Shown: one piece after another, positions 25,680 through 36,700 of the stretch
Layout of the letters: the number at the start of each line of letters is the position of its first letter
Numbering within the stretch: the stretch's first letter is position 1
Assembly (NCBI GenBank): GCA_040222275.1
Contig: JAVKDJ010000013.1
Coordinates: 1 to 64,000, forward strand
Source: CAXBNB01 sp040222275
GTDB lineage: Bacteria; Bacteroidota; Bacteroidia; Cytophagales; Cyclobacteriaceae
Reading direction: 5' to 3'
Length of the DNA stretch: 64,000 nucleotides
Notes under the pieces: generated by a model
What the model was told of the DNA's origin: nothing
What the model saw: only the letters and a program-made list of their open reading frames with translations
Databases searched by the model: none
Made by a program: the position numbers and the translations under genes

Positions 25680-26975
25680 TTAACGTTTTGGCAATATAAT
25701 ACGAAATTCCGAACCGCGCTTGGGGGCAGTGATTACAAGTATTTCGCCACCATGTTTTTCTACAATGCCGTAGCTTATGGATAGTCCCAGGCCCACTCCT
25801 TTGCCCACCTCTTTGGTGGTGAAAAATGGATCGAAAATACTTCTTTTTAATTTTTTCGTCATTCCTATTCCATTGTCTTTGATGCTAATGACCAGCTTGC
25901 CAAAAGGCATGCTTGTTTCTATGGTGATCTTCCCTTTGCCTTCCAGTGCTTCTATGGCGTTGCTCAGAATGTTCCAGAATACCTGATTGAGCTGGGTTGG
26001 GAAACACTTGATCATCCCTATTTTTTTATCGTACTTCTTCTTAATCACTATATCATCGGTTATTCTGTTTTTAAGGAGCATCAATGAGGAATTAATTCCT
26101 TCATGTATATCGTATTGTTTTTTTACATTTTTATCCGAACTGGTAAAAGTCATTAAGCTTCTAATGATATAGGATGTTCTTTCTGAGCCCAATTTGATGT
26201 CGCTAATGAGCTCTGGGATAGAGTCTATTTTTTCTTTGAACGAATGCTTTTTCTTTGCCTTGTTAATTTTATCCAACTGCTGATGAATGTCGTCATTTTC
26301 ATTCAATTGATTGTACTGTTTCAGTATGGGGTGTACATCTCCCATAATCCGCTCCATATTGTTGATCCCGGCATAGATAAAATTCATCGGGTTGTTAATT
26401 TCGTGGGCAAGGCCTGCTATCAACGAACCCAGAGAGGCCATTTTTTCCGAATGTATCAGTTGAGATTGTGTAATTTTGAGGTCTTCAAGTGCCGTTTCTA
26501 GCTCTTCAATGGTCTCTTCCAATTGTTTGTTGGACAATCGCAGTTCCTGTTTGGTTCTGGTTAGTTCCCGATGCTTGTTATAAAGCTGGAGGAATGTATT
26601 GACGGTTAATTTTAAGAGTTCGTCATCTATTGGTTTATTAAGATATGAGACGGCCCCCAATTTTATCCCTCTTTTCACCATACTAATTTCTTTATTGGCA
26701 GATGTAAGGAAAATGATCGGAATCTCCTTTGTTTTGTTGATCGCTTTCAGGTTTTCGGCTAGTTCAAAACCATCCATTCCGGGCATTTGTATATCCAGTA
26801 TAAACAAGTCATAGTCTTCTTTCAGCACCATCCTCAATGCTTCTTCACCGGATAGGGCACAATAAATATCATACCCTTCTTTGGTCAGGATAGATTTCAG
26901 GACCAACTGGTTTTCTTTCAGGTCATCTACATACAAGATTTTCGAAGAGGCGATATTCATTCCATCATCTGACAT
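25680..26975 (-). CDS. Receiver-histidine kinase
   Basis: 431 residues, soluble. Receiver (about 12-130, ILYVDDLKENQLVLKSILTK, LFILDIQMPGMDGFELAEN, Lys in SYLNKPIDDEL), coiled coil (130-180), HisKA with SLIAGLAHEINNPMNFIYAG (His near 190) and HATPase_c (about 305-431, ILSNAIEALEGKGK, DNGIGM, GKGVGLGLSISYGIVEKHGG). The kinase core is closely similar to that of the 1175-residue PAS kinase at 33751, so the two are paralogues. It lies 5 bp after cheB in a tightly packed unit. Confidence 0.93.
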   Translation of the reverse strand: MSDDGMNIASSKILYVDDLKENQLVLKSILTKEGYDIYCALSGEEALRMVLKEDYDLFILDIQMPGMDGFELAENLKAINKTKEIPIIFLTSANKEISMVKRGIKLGAVSYLNKPIDDELLKLTVNTFLQLYNKHRELTRTKQELRLSNKQLEETIEELETALEDLKITQSQLIHSEKMASLGSLIAGLAHEINNPMNFIYAGINNMERIMGDVHPILKQYNQLNENDDIHQQLDKINKAKKKHSFKEKIDSIPELISDIKLGSERTSYIIRSLMTFTSSDKNVKKQYDIHEGINSSLMLLKNRITDDIVIKKKYDKKIGMIKCFPTQLNQVFWNILSNAIEALEGKGKITIETSMPFGKLVISIKDNGIGMTKKLKRSIFDPFFTTKEVGKGVGLGLSISYGIVEKHGGEILVITAPKRGSEFRIILPKR

Positions 26976-26980
26976 AGGTT

Positions 26981-27559
26981 CTAGCCATTAGAAAGTTGGA
27001 GTAAAAAATTGATAATTTCAGGCACTTCCATCGTTTTGCCATTGGTTGTGTGCCGGGCTGCCAGGGGCATAGTAGGCGCCTGCGCCGTTAATGGTTCCTG
27101 GATAATCACCGACCCGCCAGAGTCCATTATGGCCTTGAGGCCGCTTGCGCCATCCTCGTTGGCACCAGTGAGCACTATGCCAATAGACTTTTCTTTATAT
27201 ACATCGCCTACACTTTGCATCGCCACATCAATGCTTGGCCTTGAATGTTTTATTTTTTCATTATGATCCAGTATTATTGTCCTTTTTTTATCAACTCGGA
27301 GGTGGTAGTCGGATGGTGCCAGGTACACCAAACCAGGCAATATCGGATCGTTGTTTTCAGCGATTTTTATCCATATATGCGATTTGTTTTGAAGTAGGCC
27401 AAGAAGCAAATCCACGTTCATTGGTTTTCTGTGCAATACCACCACCACGGCTAGCGGGAACTTTCTGGGCAGCTGTGGGATGATTTGCATGACAACTTCT
27501 ATGCTGCCTGCAGACCCTCCGATTACCAGTATTTCATATTTTATTTTACTTTCAACCAT
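26981..27559 (-). CDS. cheB: CheB-type methylesterase (catalytic domain only)
   Basis: 192 residues, equal to the catalytic domain of CheB with no receiver. The catalytic triad is visible: Ser16 in VIGGSAGSIEV, His in VVVLHRKPMN, and Asp in TGANEDGASGLKAIMDSGGS. CheB removes glutamate methyl esters from chemoreceptors. Here no chemoreceptor is nearby; the gene overlaps cheR by 19 bp and sits inside a kinase operon, so it probably acts on another methylated protein, perhaps the giant kinase itself. Control by its own receiver is lost; the separate receiver at 28374 could substitute. Confidence 0.93.
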   Translation of the reverse strand: MVESKIKYEILVIGGSAGSIEVVMQIIPQLPRKFPLAVVVVLHRKPMNVDLLLGLLQNKSHIWIKIAENNDPILPGLVYLAPSDYHLRVDKKRTIILDHNEKIKHSRPSIDVAMQSVGDVYKEKSIGIVLTGANEDGASGLKAIMDSGGSVIIQEPLTAQAPTMPLAARHTTNGKTMEVPEIINFLLQLSNG

Positions 27560-28377
27560 ATCCGTTGTTTTTTGTCAATTGCCTTGTACCGGTCTTCATA
27601 ATCGGTGAAGCGTATGGATTCTTTCCCTCCAAGGGCGAGATAGCCAAGCTTGGGAAGGCTGTCTGAGAACAAGCCGATTACCTTGTTCTGCAATAAGCGG
27701 TTGAAATAAATAAGAACATTGCGGCATATTACGATGTTGAATTCATTGAAGCTTTGGTCGGTCACCAGGTTGTGGTTGGAAAAGACCATTCTTTTTTTAA
27801 GCCTTTCATTGAAAATAGCATAGCCATATTTGGCCGTATAGTATTTGGAAAAATCCTCACGTCCACCTGCGGCCATGTAGTTTTGGGTATAACCCTGCAT
27901 TTTATCAATTGGATATTTGGCACCTTGTGCTATTTCCAAAACCTTCTGATTGATATCGGTGGCATAAAGCAAGCAACGGTCGAGAAGGCCTTCTTCTTCC
28001 AGCAGAACAGCCATTGAATATACTTCCTCGCCGGTAGAGCACCCTGCATGCCATATTCTTATAAAAGGGCTTTCGCGGAGGTGCGGGAATACTTTTTCCC
28101 TCAAAGTTTGATAAAAGACCGGATCGCGAAACATCTCCGTAACATTGACAGTTACCTCTTCCAGAAATACGTTGAAGAAATCTATATCTTTAAGGATTTT
28201 TAGTCGCATTTCCCCAACATCGATCAGTTTGTTGCGATGTGCAACCCTGGATATCCTTCTGTTTAGGCTGGCCTGTGAATAACCATTGAAGTCATAGCCA
28301 TATTTTTGATAGACATCATGCAACAATTCGCTGATATCTGATTTTTCTAGTTTTATATCGGCACTCTTTATAGTCAT
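27541..28377 (-). CDS. cheR: CheR-type protein-glutamate methyltransferase
   Basis: 278 residues from ATG 28377, which overlaps the preceding receiver stop as ATGA; an in-frame extension to 28437 is less likely. An N-terminal helical domain (LLHDVYQKYGYDFNGYSQAS, SLNRRISR) is followed by the SAM-binding methyltransferase domain with VNVTEMFRDPVFYQTL, IWHAGCSTGEEVYSMA and IVICRNVLIYFNR. CheR methylates glutamates on receptor coiled coils. With CheB and no MCP nearby, it belongs to the family of CheB/CheR modules attached to hybrid kinases. Confidence 0.94.
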   Translation of the reverse strand: MTIKSADIKLEKSDISELLHDVYQKYGYDFNGYSQASLNRRISRVAHRNKLIDVGEMRLKILKDIDFFNVFLEEVTVNVTEMFRDPVFYQTLREKVFPHLRESPFIRIWHAGCSTGEEVYSMAVLLEEEGLLDRCLLYATDINQKVLEIAQGAKYPIDKMQGYTQNYMAAGGREDFSKYYTAKYGYAIFNERLKKRMVFSNHNLVTDQSFNEFNIVICRNVLIYFNRLLQNKVIGLFSDSLPKLGYLALGGKESIRFTDYEDRYKAIDKKQRIWLKVK

Positions 28378-28757
28378 TCTTTCAGGCAATTTTCTATTTT
28401 GTTGAATAGTTCGATGATATCCACTGGCTTGGCACAATAGTCATTGGCCCCAGCTTCCAGGCATTTCAGTTTGTCACCTTTCATGGCCTTGGCAGTAAGG
28501 GCGATCACCGGGATGTTTTTGATGGACTTATTGTCCCGGATGGCCCGCATTGCTTCGTACCCATCCATTATGGGCATCATAATATCCATTAGCACCAGGT
28601 CGATATTGGGGCGACTGGTCAATGTTTCCAGGGCCAATTCCCCATTGGCGGCTGTGCTTGTTTCAAACCCTCTGGAACGCAATACTGCCTCAAGGGCGAA
28701 AATATTCCGCTCGTCATCATCTACTATAAGTATGGTTTTTTGTTTGGTCATACTCAC
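28374..28757 (-). CDS. Single-domain response regulator
   Basis: 127 residues, one receiver: ILIVDDDERNIFALEAVLRS, the phospho-acceptor in DLVLMDIMMPIMDGYEAMRA, and Lys in YCAKPVDIIE. It overlaps the giant kinase stop by 4 bp (ATGA) and the cheR start by 4 bp, so all three are translationally coupled. The sequence is close to the third receiver of the giant kinase and may have arisen from it by duplication. Confidence 0.94.
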   Translation of the reverse strand: MSMTKQKTILIVDDDERNIFALEAVLRSRGFETSTAANGELALETLTSRPNIDLVLMDIMMPIMDGYEAMRAIRDNKSIKNIPVIALTAKAMKGDKLKCLEAGANDYCAKPVDIIELFNKIENCLKE

Positions 28758-31700
28758 AATTTTTTACTCAACCACACCCGCAGCAAAGAGATCAACTGGT
28801 CTTTGTCCACAGGTTTGGATATATAATCGGATGCCCCGGCTTCTATACACTTTGCCCTGTCGCCCAGCATGGTTTTGGCTGTTACGGCGATTATAGGGGT
28901 TTTCTCCCACCTTTCTTGTTGGCGGAGGGCTTCCATGGTTTCATAACCGTCCTTTTCTGGCATGAGCATATCCATCAGCACCACATCTACATTCTGGTTG
29001 GTACTGAGCACTTCAAGGGCCTCTTTGCCATCGTTGGCAGATATTACCTTCATCTTTTCACTTTCAAGTATTTTGGTTAGGCCAAAAATATTCCTGACGT
29101 CATCATCTACTACCAGCACTTTTTTGCCAACAAGCGATTCTTCACCTATATAAGGTTTTCTGCTTTTAGTTTTTCCATTTTCACTGTCACCTTCAACCAG
29201 GTGTAAAAACAGGTTTATTTCGTCCATCAGTCTACTGTAGCTGTCGGCTGTTTTGATGACGGATGCGCTGGCAAACTTTTCTATTTTCATTTCTTCTGCA
29301 GTAGAAAGGCTCCTGCCGGTGTACACGATGACTGGCAGTGTTTCGAACTTTTTTTGCTTTTTTATTTTTTCCAGTAACTCGTAACCCGTTTCGTCGGGGA
29401 GTCCCATGTCCAGCACAACACAGTCTACCTGCTCCTTTTTTAGGATATCCATGCCTTCCTTTGAAGAACGGGCACTCAGGCATTCCCTGTCGCCATTGCC
29501 TATAAATGCTTTTAATGCCAACTGGTGGGCCTCATTATCTTCTATTAGGAGAATTCTTTTCGGATATTTGTCAGCAGTTTCCCTTAGTTTGTCAAACACT
29601 TTTTTGATTTGTTTTTCGGCCAATGGCTTGTTTATGAAGTCCACTGCCCCCAGGTCAACGCTTTCCTTGCGGGTGACCTCCATAGACGACATCATGTGTA
29701 TTGGGATGTGTTTGGTGTCCTTGTATTCTTTGAGTTGTTTCATTACGGTCCATCCGCTTTTTACCGGTAGCTGGATGTCGAGTAGAATACCTACGGGTTG
29801 ATATATTCTGGTGTATTCGAATGCAGTGGCCCCACTTACGGATACCACAGCTTTATAGCCGCGTTTATGGGCGAATTTGACCAGTGCCATTGCAAAGTTG
29901 GTGTCGTCTTCTACAATAAGGATGACCCTATCGTTGGGGCCAATGTCATCACGGTCATCTGGTATTTCCGCTGGTACGGTATCTACTGTATAAGGGTCTT
30001 CTTCGTTTTTCAGGGGAATGGGATTGTCATTCGATGAGGTGCCTGAATGAGAGGTATCCTTGTAGGTGTTCGTGCTACCTTCGGTAGGTAGATAAAGGGT
30101 AAATGTACTTCCTTCTCCCAAAGTGCTGACCAGGGAGAGTTGCCCTCCCAGAAGACCTGCAATCTCCCTGCTGATCGAAAGGCCAAGGCCAGTTCCTCCA
30201 TATTCACGATGTGTGGAACCATCTACCTGATGAAATGGCTCGAAAATCGTGTCCAGTTTTTCTTCAGGTATGCCAATGCCTGTATCATTCACTTCAAAAG
30301 CTACTATATCGCCTGCTTTTAGTGGAGTATCCCCCTTTAAGCTGCTAATGGTCGTGGTATATATCCTCAAAGTAACATTGCCTTCGCTGGTGAATTTGAT
30401 AGCATTGCTCAACAGGTTTTTGAGCACCTGTTCCAGTCTCAGCTTGTCGGTGACAACCTGTAAGTCGCTATCGCATTCAATTTGACATTGGTAATTGATA
30501 TCCTTGTCACTGGCCAAAGGATCAAATATGCCGTCCAGTGTTTTGCAGAGGTTGGCGATTTTCACCGTCTCATAATGGATGTCCATTTTTCCTGACTCTA
30601 TTTTGCTCAGGTCCAGGATTTCATTTATCAGCCTCAAAAGCCCATTGCCCGAATTGTGGATCACATTCGCATAGTTGATTTGTTCGTTATTGAGGTTTTT
30701 TTCATTGTTTTCGCTCATGAGCTTGGACAGGAGCAGAATGGAATTGAGCGGGGTTCGGAGTTCGTGGCTCATATTGGCCAGGAACTCACTTTTGTACCGG
30801 CCAGTCAATTCCAACTCATGGGCCTTTTCTTCCAGCTTTTGTTTGATGTTTTCAAGGTCGGCATTTTTTTCAGTCACGGCCTGCATCTGTTCTTCAAGTA
30901 ACTGACCCTTTTCCTCCAGTTCCTGGGTATTGGCCTCCAACTCGGAATTGGTTTCTTCCAGCTCCTCTGATGCCACCTTGAGTTCTTCGGATTGTGCGGC
31001 CAGGTCTTCAGTTTGTTTGATCAACACCTCCTGCTGCTCTTTCTGGGCCGTTATATCAAAGCAGATAGCTACATACTTGATGATATTCTCCTGGATATCC
31101 ACAAAAGGCATGATGGTAGTATCCACCCAGTAATATTCCTTGCCGTATTTTTTACGGTTCAGGATTTCCCCCTTCCATACCTCTCCAGATGAAATGGCCT
31201 CCCACATTGTGGCAAACATTTCGTTATCTTGCTTCCCGCTTTTTAGGATACGTGTATTTTTTCCTATGACTTCTTCCCTGGAATAGCCTGATATTTCGCA
31301 GAACTTGTCGTTAACGAACGTGATATTGCCATCGGTATCCGTCTCCGATACAATGGATGCTTCGTTCATCGTATCGATTTGCTGTTGCATTTCCAGTTGG
31401 ATCCGGTCGAGCTCATCGTATTGACGTTTCAATTCTTCCTCGCTGGCTTTTAGTTCTTCATTTTGGGATTGTGATTCTTCCAGCAAGTCCTGGATTTTTT
31501 CCCTGCTTTCTGCACGGCTCACAGCAATGGCAATGCTTTCGACTATCATTTCGAGCAACTGCCTTTGTACATCTGTAAATGGTTCCGTTGATGCTATTTC
31601 CATCACCCCTTTCAAGGAATCATTGGAGGCAAATGGTACAGCGATGAGTTGGGTGGGCTTGGTGTCGCCCAGGCCGGAGTTTATTTTAATATAATCATCG

Positions 31701-33082
31701 GGGATATTTTCGAAAACTTTGGTTTTCATTTCCAATGCTGCCTGGCCTGCCAAGCCCTCGCCAAGTTTTATTTCCTGCCGGGAGTAGCGGTCTGCATGTA
31801 TGGCATAGCCAGCCATAAATTTCAAGAGGCCACTTTCTGTATCAAAGACATAGAAGGCACCTACTTGAGCCCGAAGATGCGGCACTATTTGGTTGATAAC
31901 GTTTTGTGAAATAATGGCCAACGCATTTTCTGCCCTTAGCTGTCTGTTGACCGACTCTATGCCTTCCTGAAACCATAGTAATTTGTTCGCAGAAGCAGCC
32001 AAAAGCCCCAATTCATCATTTCTGTGTAAAGTAAGGACATTGGCTTTTTCCCCTTTGGTGATGGCCGTGAAAGTCTTGGCAAGCTTCTGGATTGGGTTGG
32101 AAAATGACCGGGCAATAAATACCGAGAGTACTACATTGCCCAGAAGTAGGAAAATCCCCAACAACACGATGTTGTTTCGGAGGTCAACCACTGGCGCGAA
32201 AGCCTCGGTGGTGTTTATCTTGGCTACCATACCCCAGTTGGCAATCTCTATTGGTTCCCATACAGCAATGACTTCATTCCATATATAGTCTGTACTGATG
32301 CCTGACCCACTATCTCCCATGGCCGATTTTTGAACCGGTAGCGCACGGTTGCTGCCTATGAGGATAGATGGGGCGGTTTCGATGTGGCGCAGGTCGTTGA
32401 TAAAATTTATCTGATCATCTACTTTTTGGCCCAGCAGCACCTCTCCGGTTTCGCCCAGGCCATCACGTTCGCTTGTGATTTCTGTTAAGATGCTTGTGTT
32501 TACTTTTGAAAGGATGACCCCAGCAAACGACTCATCTTCATAGTTGCGTATTTGCTGCAAAAAAATGAGGAATGATTCATTGGTCAATGGGTCGCGCTGG
32601 TAACCGCCAAAGTATGAGCCATTTTCCTTTACTTGTTGTAAATAATTTTCGGGCATACTTTTGCCCAGCAAATCCCTGTTGGTGTTGGCTATGATGGCAC
32701 CATTGCGGTCCCAAATCCCGATGATGGTAACATCATTGACGCTACTCAGCGCAGACGGGTTTTGGGAGTGTCGGAGCTGAACCTCCTGATAGATGGATTC
32801 TATTTCCCTTTGAATCCTGGATACGATTTCAGGATCGTTTTCCCCATGTGATTTCAACTGCCTGATCTGGTAGTTGCCGGCCAACTCACGGCACATTTCC
32901 TGACGAAGCTGTAAATACCTGGAGATCTCTGATTTTCTCGATTTGATTACAGCTTGCAACCCATTCAACGCCAGGTTCTCGATAGCTGTTTTGCCATTAT
33001 TGAAGCTAATGAAACCAATAATCATCAACGGCAGAAAGGAGATGACTGAGAATAACAATATTAGTTTATGCTTTATCTGCAT
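28754..33082 (-). CDS. Giant membrane hybrid histidine kinase: Cache, HAMP, GAF, PAS, kinase, three receivers
   Basis: 1442 residues. TM1 (about 7-27) and TM2 (about 298-320) flank a periplasmic Cache-like sensor. Then HAMP (about 320-375), GAF (about 385-525), coiled coil, PAS (about 565-690, DGNITFVNDKFCEISGYSRE), a long coiled coil (690-765, repeated ELEE/ELEAN/EEKGQLLEEQ), HisKA (NMSHELRTPLNSILLLSKLM, His near 771), HATPase_c (about 870-1010, NLLSNAIKFTSEGN, GTGLGLSISREI) and three receivers (about 1065-1185, 1195-1310, 1325-1440). All three have the phospho-acceptor (LLDIQLP, VLDMGLP, VLMDMLMPEKDG). The coiled coil between PAS and HisKA is the kind of region CheR/CheB could modify. It heads a unit with a receiver, cheR, cheB, a second kinase and a NarL regulator. 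Confidence 0.94.
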   Translation of the reverse strand: MQIKHKLILLFSVISFLPLMIIGFISFNNGKTAIENLALNGLQAVIKSRKSEISRYLQLRQEMCRELAGNYQIRQLKSHGENDPEIVSRIQREIESIYQEVQLRHSQNPSALSSVNDVTIIGIWDRNGAIIANTNRDLLGKSMPENYLQQVKENGSYFGGYQRDPLTNESFLIFLQQIRNYEDESFAGVILSKVNTSILTEITSERDGLGETGEVLLGQKVDDQINFINDLRHIETAPSILIGSNRALPVQKSAMGDSGSGISTDYIWNEVIAVWEPIEIANWGMVAKINTTEAFAPVVDLRNNIVLLGIFLLLGNVVLSVFIARSFSNPIQKLAKTFTAITKGEKANVLTLHRNDELGLLAASANKLLWFQEGIESVNRQLRAENALAIISQNVINQIVPHLRAQVGAFYVFDTESGLLKFMAGYAIHADRYSRQEIKLGEGLAGQAALEMKTKVFENIPDDYIKINSGLGDTKPTQLIAVPFASNDSLKGVMEIASTEPFTDVQRQLLEMIVESIAIAVSRAESREKIQDLLEESQSQNEELKASEEELKRQYDELDRIQLEMQQQIDTMNEASIVSETDTDGNITFVNDKFCEISGYSREEVIGKNTRILKSGKQDNEMFATMWEAISSGEVWKGEILNRKKYGKEYYWVDTTIMPFVDIQENIIKYVAICFDITAQKEQQEVLIKQTEDLAAQSEELKVASEELEETNSELEANTQELEEKGQLLEEQMQAVTEKNADLENIKQKLEEKAHELELTGRYKSEFLANMSHELRTPLNSILLLSKLMSENNEKNLNNEQINYANVIHNSGNGLLRLINEILDLSKIESGKMDIHYETVKIANLCKTLDGIFDPLASDKDINYQCQIECDSDLQVVTDKLRLEQVLKNLLSNAIKFTSEGNVTLRIYTTTISSLKGDTPLKAGDIVAFEVNDTGIGIPEEKLDTIFEPFHQVDGSTHREYGGTGLGLSISREIAGLLGGQLSLVSTLGEGSTFTLYLPTEGSTNTYKDTSHSGTSSNDNPIPLKNEEDPYTVDTVPAEIPDDRDDIGPNDRVILIVEDDTNFAMALVKFAHKRGYKAVVSVSGATAFEYTRIYQPVGILLDIQLPVKSGWTVMKQLKEYKDTKHIPIHMMSSMEVTRKESVDLGAVDFINKPLAEKQIKKVFDKLRETADKYPKRILLIEDNEAHQLALKAFIGNGDRECLSARSSKEGMDILKKEQVDCVVLDMGLPDETGYELLEKIKKQKKFETLPVIVYTGRSLSTAEEMKIEKFASASVIKTADSYSRLMDEINLFLHLVEGDSENGKTKSRKPYIGEESLVGKKVLVVDDDVRNIFGLTKILESEKMKVISANDGKEALEVLSTNQNVDVVLMDMLMPEKDGYETMEALRQQERWEKTPIIAVTAKTMLGDRAKCIEAGASDYISKPVDKDQLISLLRVWLSKKL

Positions 33083-33750
33083 TCGTTGTGCTTAATTGTT
33101 GAGTCTTGAAATAACCTGGGCTAAGGATCGCTACAGGATAACTAATGCCCAAGGGTTGGGAAATGGCTATTGTTGGTTGGTTGTGAGTAGGGCCATAAAT
33201 CCATAAAAAAGCTATCCGGTTTTTTTATGGATTTGGTCGTAAGATAGGTGCTGCCCACTTGGGAAATTGGCATGTTTTTTTGTAGATAGGGTGTTTCATG
33301 GTTTCATCTTTTGGGTGAGAATTTGTTTAGAAAATTTGAACCGCTTTGGTGTAAAATAAAAATACTCAATATTCCGTCAAAATTCTATCGTTTATGTAAA
33401 AAAATAACATCAAAAAATAATATTTAAATTAATGTATGAAAATGTCCTGTAGTTCATTATTAAGAATAAACCTTCCGAGCGGCGTAAATAAACTATTCAT
33501 TTAATGGCACTGTGCCCTATTTTCATAGAATTGATCCTTTTTATACTGGAAGCCTTAAAAACACACATTTGTTGGCTAAAATGCTTTTTAAGCACAGGGT
33601 GTAACTCGTTCTTTTGGGAAGATGGTGAAGCTTATACTAATGTTTAAACCCCAATATTGTTGAGGGTCTTGAGTGTCGGGCTTGATCTATGCAGAATAGT
33701 GAAACGATTGCAAAGTACGCGTGTGCCACTTCCCTTTTGTTATGTTGGTT
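33083..33750. other. Intergenic region upstream of the giant-kinase unit
   Basis: 668 bp with no credible gene on either strand. The promoter of the giant-kinase unit should be at the low end. AT-rich throughout; the one clear structure is the inverted repeat at 33197-33234. No terminator was recognised after the 1175-residue kinase gene, which ends at 33751. Confidence 0.4.
33197..33234. repeat. Inverted repeat 115 bp upstream of the giant-kinase gene
   Basis: AAATCCATAAAAAA (33197-33210) and TTTTTTATGGATTT (33221-33234) are perfect 14-bp inverted repeats around a 10-base spacer. Possible operator or RNA hairpin; no T-tract logic favours either direction clearly. Confidence 0.5.
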
Positions 33751-36700
33751 TCAGGATTTAGGCAGTTTTATCCTGAACTCCGTTCCACGTTTGGGGGCAC
33801 TGATCACCATGATTTCACCCCCATGCTTTTCAATAATGCCATAGCTGATGGAAAGACCGAGCCCAACACCTTTGCCTACCTCTTTTGTGGTGTAAAATGG
33901 GTCGAAAATTTTGCTTTTGGTTTTTTTAGTCATTCCGATTCCATTGTCCTTTATGCTGATAACAGGTTTCCCAAAAGGCAACCCTGTTTCAATAGTGAGC
34001 TTTCCTTTACCATCCATGGCTTCTATGGCGTTGCTCAGTATATTTAGAAATACCTGGTTTAGCTGGCTGGGGAAGCAGTTGACCAATCCTATTTTGTTGT
34101 TGTATTTCTTTTTTATAATGATGTCGTCGGTGATCCGGTTTTGAAGTAGCATAAGGGATGAGTCCAAACCTTCGTGGATGTTGTAGGGCTTTTTCTCGTT
34201 CTTGTCCAACCTGGAGAATGTTCGCAGGCCCTTCACTACTTCAGTTGTTCTTTCTGCGCCAAGCTTGATGTCGCCGAGAAGTTCGGGGATGGTGTTGATT
34301 TTTTCCTCAAAGGCACAGTCCGATTTCAGTTGTGCTATTTCCCCGAGTTTATCGGGCACATTATTGCTTTTGTGAAGTGATCGATAGAGTTCTATTACTG
34401 GTTTAATGTCCCTTACGATCCGTTCCAGATTGTTGATGCCCGCATATATAAAGTTCATGGGGTTGTTGATCTCATGGGCAAGGCCTGCTGTCAGTAATCC
34501 CAGTGAGGCCATTTTTTCCTGCTGGATCAGTTGTGCCTGGGTTTTCCTGATGTTTTTTAGGGCGTACTGGAGTGCACGGGTTCTAGTCTCCACTGTTTTT
34601 TCCAGATTTTTGTTCAGCCTTTTTATTTCGTTTTCCGCCGATTTTGATTTGCTCAGGTCAACCGCCGTACTGAGTATAAGGCGCTTTCCATTGTCAAGAT
34701 AACCCAACGGGGTAGAATGAAAATTCCATGTTCTTTTTTTTCCGTTGTTGTCGGTTATTTCTGCTTCTCCGTTGTTTATGGTTTCATTGTATGCAAACAG
34801 GTTGTCTATATAGGCTTTGGATACTTTTTGCTCTTCTCCAAAAGCAAACTGTGTCCACCGCTCAATCGTGGGAATCTTGTCAAGGCTATAGCCCGAGTAT
34901 TTTTCCCACCCCCTGCTAATTCTGTATATTTTTCCGTCCTCATCATGTATCATCAATGGAATAGGAGCGGAGGCTATTGCTGTTTTTAGCCTGTTTTCAC
35001 TCTCAATGAGCTTGTTTTCCTGCTCCTTTTCTTCGGTAATGTCGGTTTCAATCACAATGTATCCATCTGTTGAGCCTTCAGATGTTAAAGGGATAATATT
35101 GCATTTGAAGTAATATTTCCCGCCTTCGATGCGGTTAAAATACGCTATTCCGCTGGATTGTAAGTCGGCGACTATAGACCTCCATATTTCCCGACCGTTT
35201 AACACGAATTCAAAATAATTGGAGCCAATATAAGTTTTGCTTGTGATGCCTTTTTGCGTGAGGTTGGGCGGCAGGTGGTTGATGTCCAGTACTGAAAAAT
35301 CCTTGTCCAGGATTTGAACAACGTCATTGGCATTGTTGAACAAAGAATGCCATTTGCGCTGGCTCTCCCTGAGTTGGTTTTCGAATAGTTTCCTTTCGGT
35401 AATGTCCTGATCTGTTCCTATCACTTTGGTGATCTCCCCGTCCGGGTTTTTTATTGGTAGCCCTAGGGAGTAGATATGCCTGATGCCTTTTTGAGGGTGA
35501 ACGATGCGGTACTCTTTTTTTACTGCCTTGGAGGACAATACTTTTGTCCAATCCTGGTCGGCGAGGATTTTTCTGTCCTCCGGGTGGATCCTGTTTAAAA
35601 ATTTTTCGGTTGAAATTTTTTCGGTCAACTTGAAGCCATAAATCCTATACTGCTCCCTGGACCAAATCAGGCTTTTTCGAGATTTGATATGCCATTCCCA
35701 GTTGCCCACGTGGGCGAGTTTTTGAGATTCGTTTAGCCCTTTTTCGCTATTTTCCAGGGCTATGGATTTGATCCTTTCGGCTGTAACATCCCTGCCTGTG
35801 GCATACATCAATTGGGCTTTTACATCAGGTATGGCGTTCCACTGTATGTAGATGTAATCCCCATTTTTGCATCTCAACCGGTTTTCGACTGATATGGTGG
35901 GCTTGCCTTCAATGAGCCGCTCTACTTCTTTTTGGGACTTTTTCAAGTCCGATGGGTGAACAAGTTCGATGAATGGGGTGGAGAATAATTCGGTGTTTGA
36001 GTAACCCAGGGCAGCCTTTAATGCGGGGTTCACTTTTTTGAAATATCCATCCATGCCAGTAATGCAGAGGAGTTCCAGTCCGGTGGAGAAGAATTTTTCA
36101 AAATCTTTTAGTTCCTGGGATGCTTTTTTTTGGTCGGTGATGTCATGTTGGACCCCAATGAAATTGATGACTTCATTTTTATCGTTAAAGACCGGGTTTA
36201 TAGAGAGAAGGTTCCAAAAGGAGCTGCCATCTTTTCGGTAGTTTAATATTTCGCATTTGATGGGTTTGCATTCCTTGATAGCCTCTCTGAGTTTTTGTAC
36301 GGTGGTTTGGTCAGTTTCCGCCCCCTGGAGTATTCGACAGTTTTTTCCTATGAGGTCTTTTTTATTGTAACCTGTTATCTTTTGAAAGTTCAAGTTGCTA
36401 TATATAATGGGATTGTCCGGCTGATGGGGGTCAGTGATCAATATGCCATCGTTGGCGGATTCTACAGCCCTGTTTTTGGTCAACAATTCTTCAAGAATAC
36501 TCCTCTCCCTTGTAATGTCTTTTACTGCGACTTGAATGATTTTTTCCGGTTTAATATCAATCGTTGTTCCTGATATTTCAACGGTTAGCTTTTTGCCATC
36601 TTTATGCAAAAGGTGTGACTCTAATTTGAAATTCCCCTTTTCGCCCAATTCACGCACCGCCCTTACGCTCAAATTGTTTTGTCGGTTGGGGTGCAGTTCC

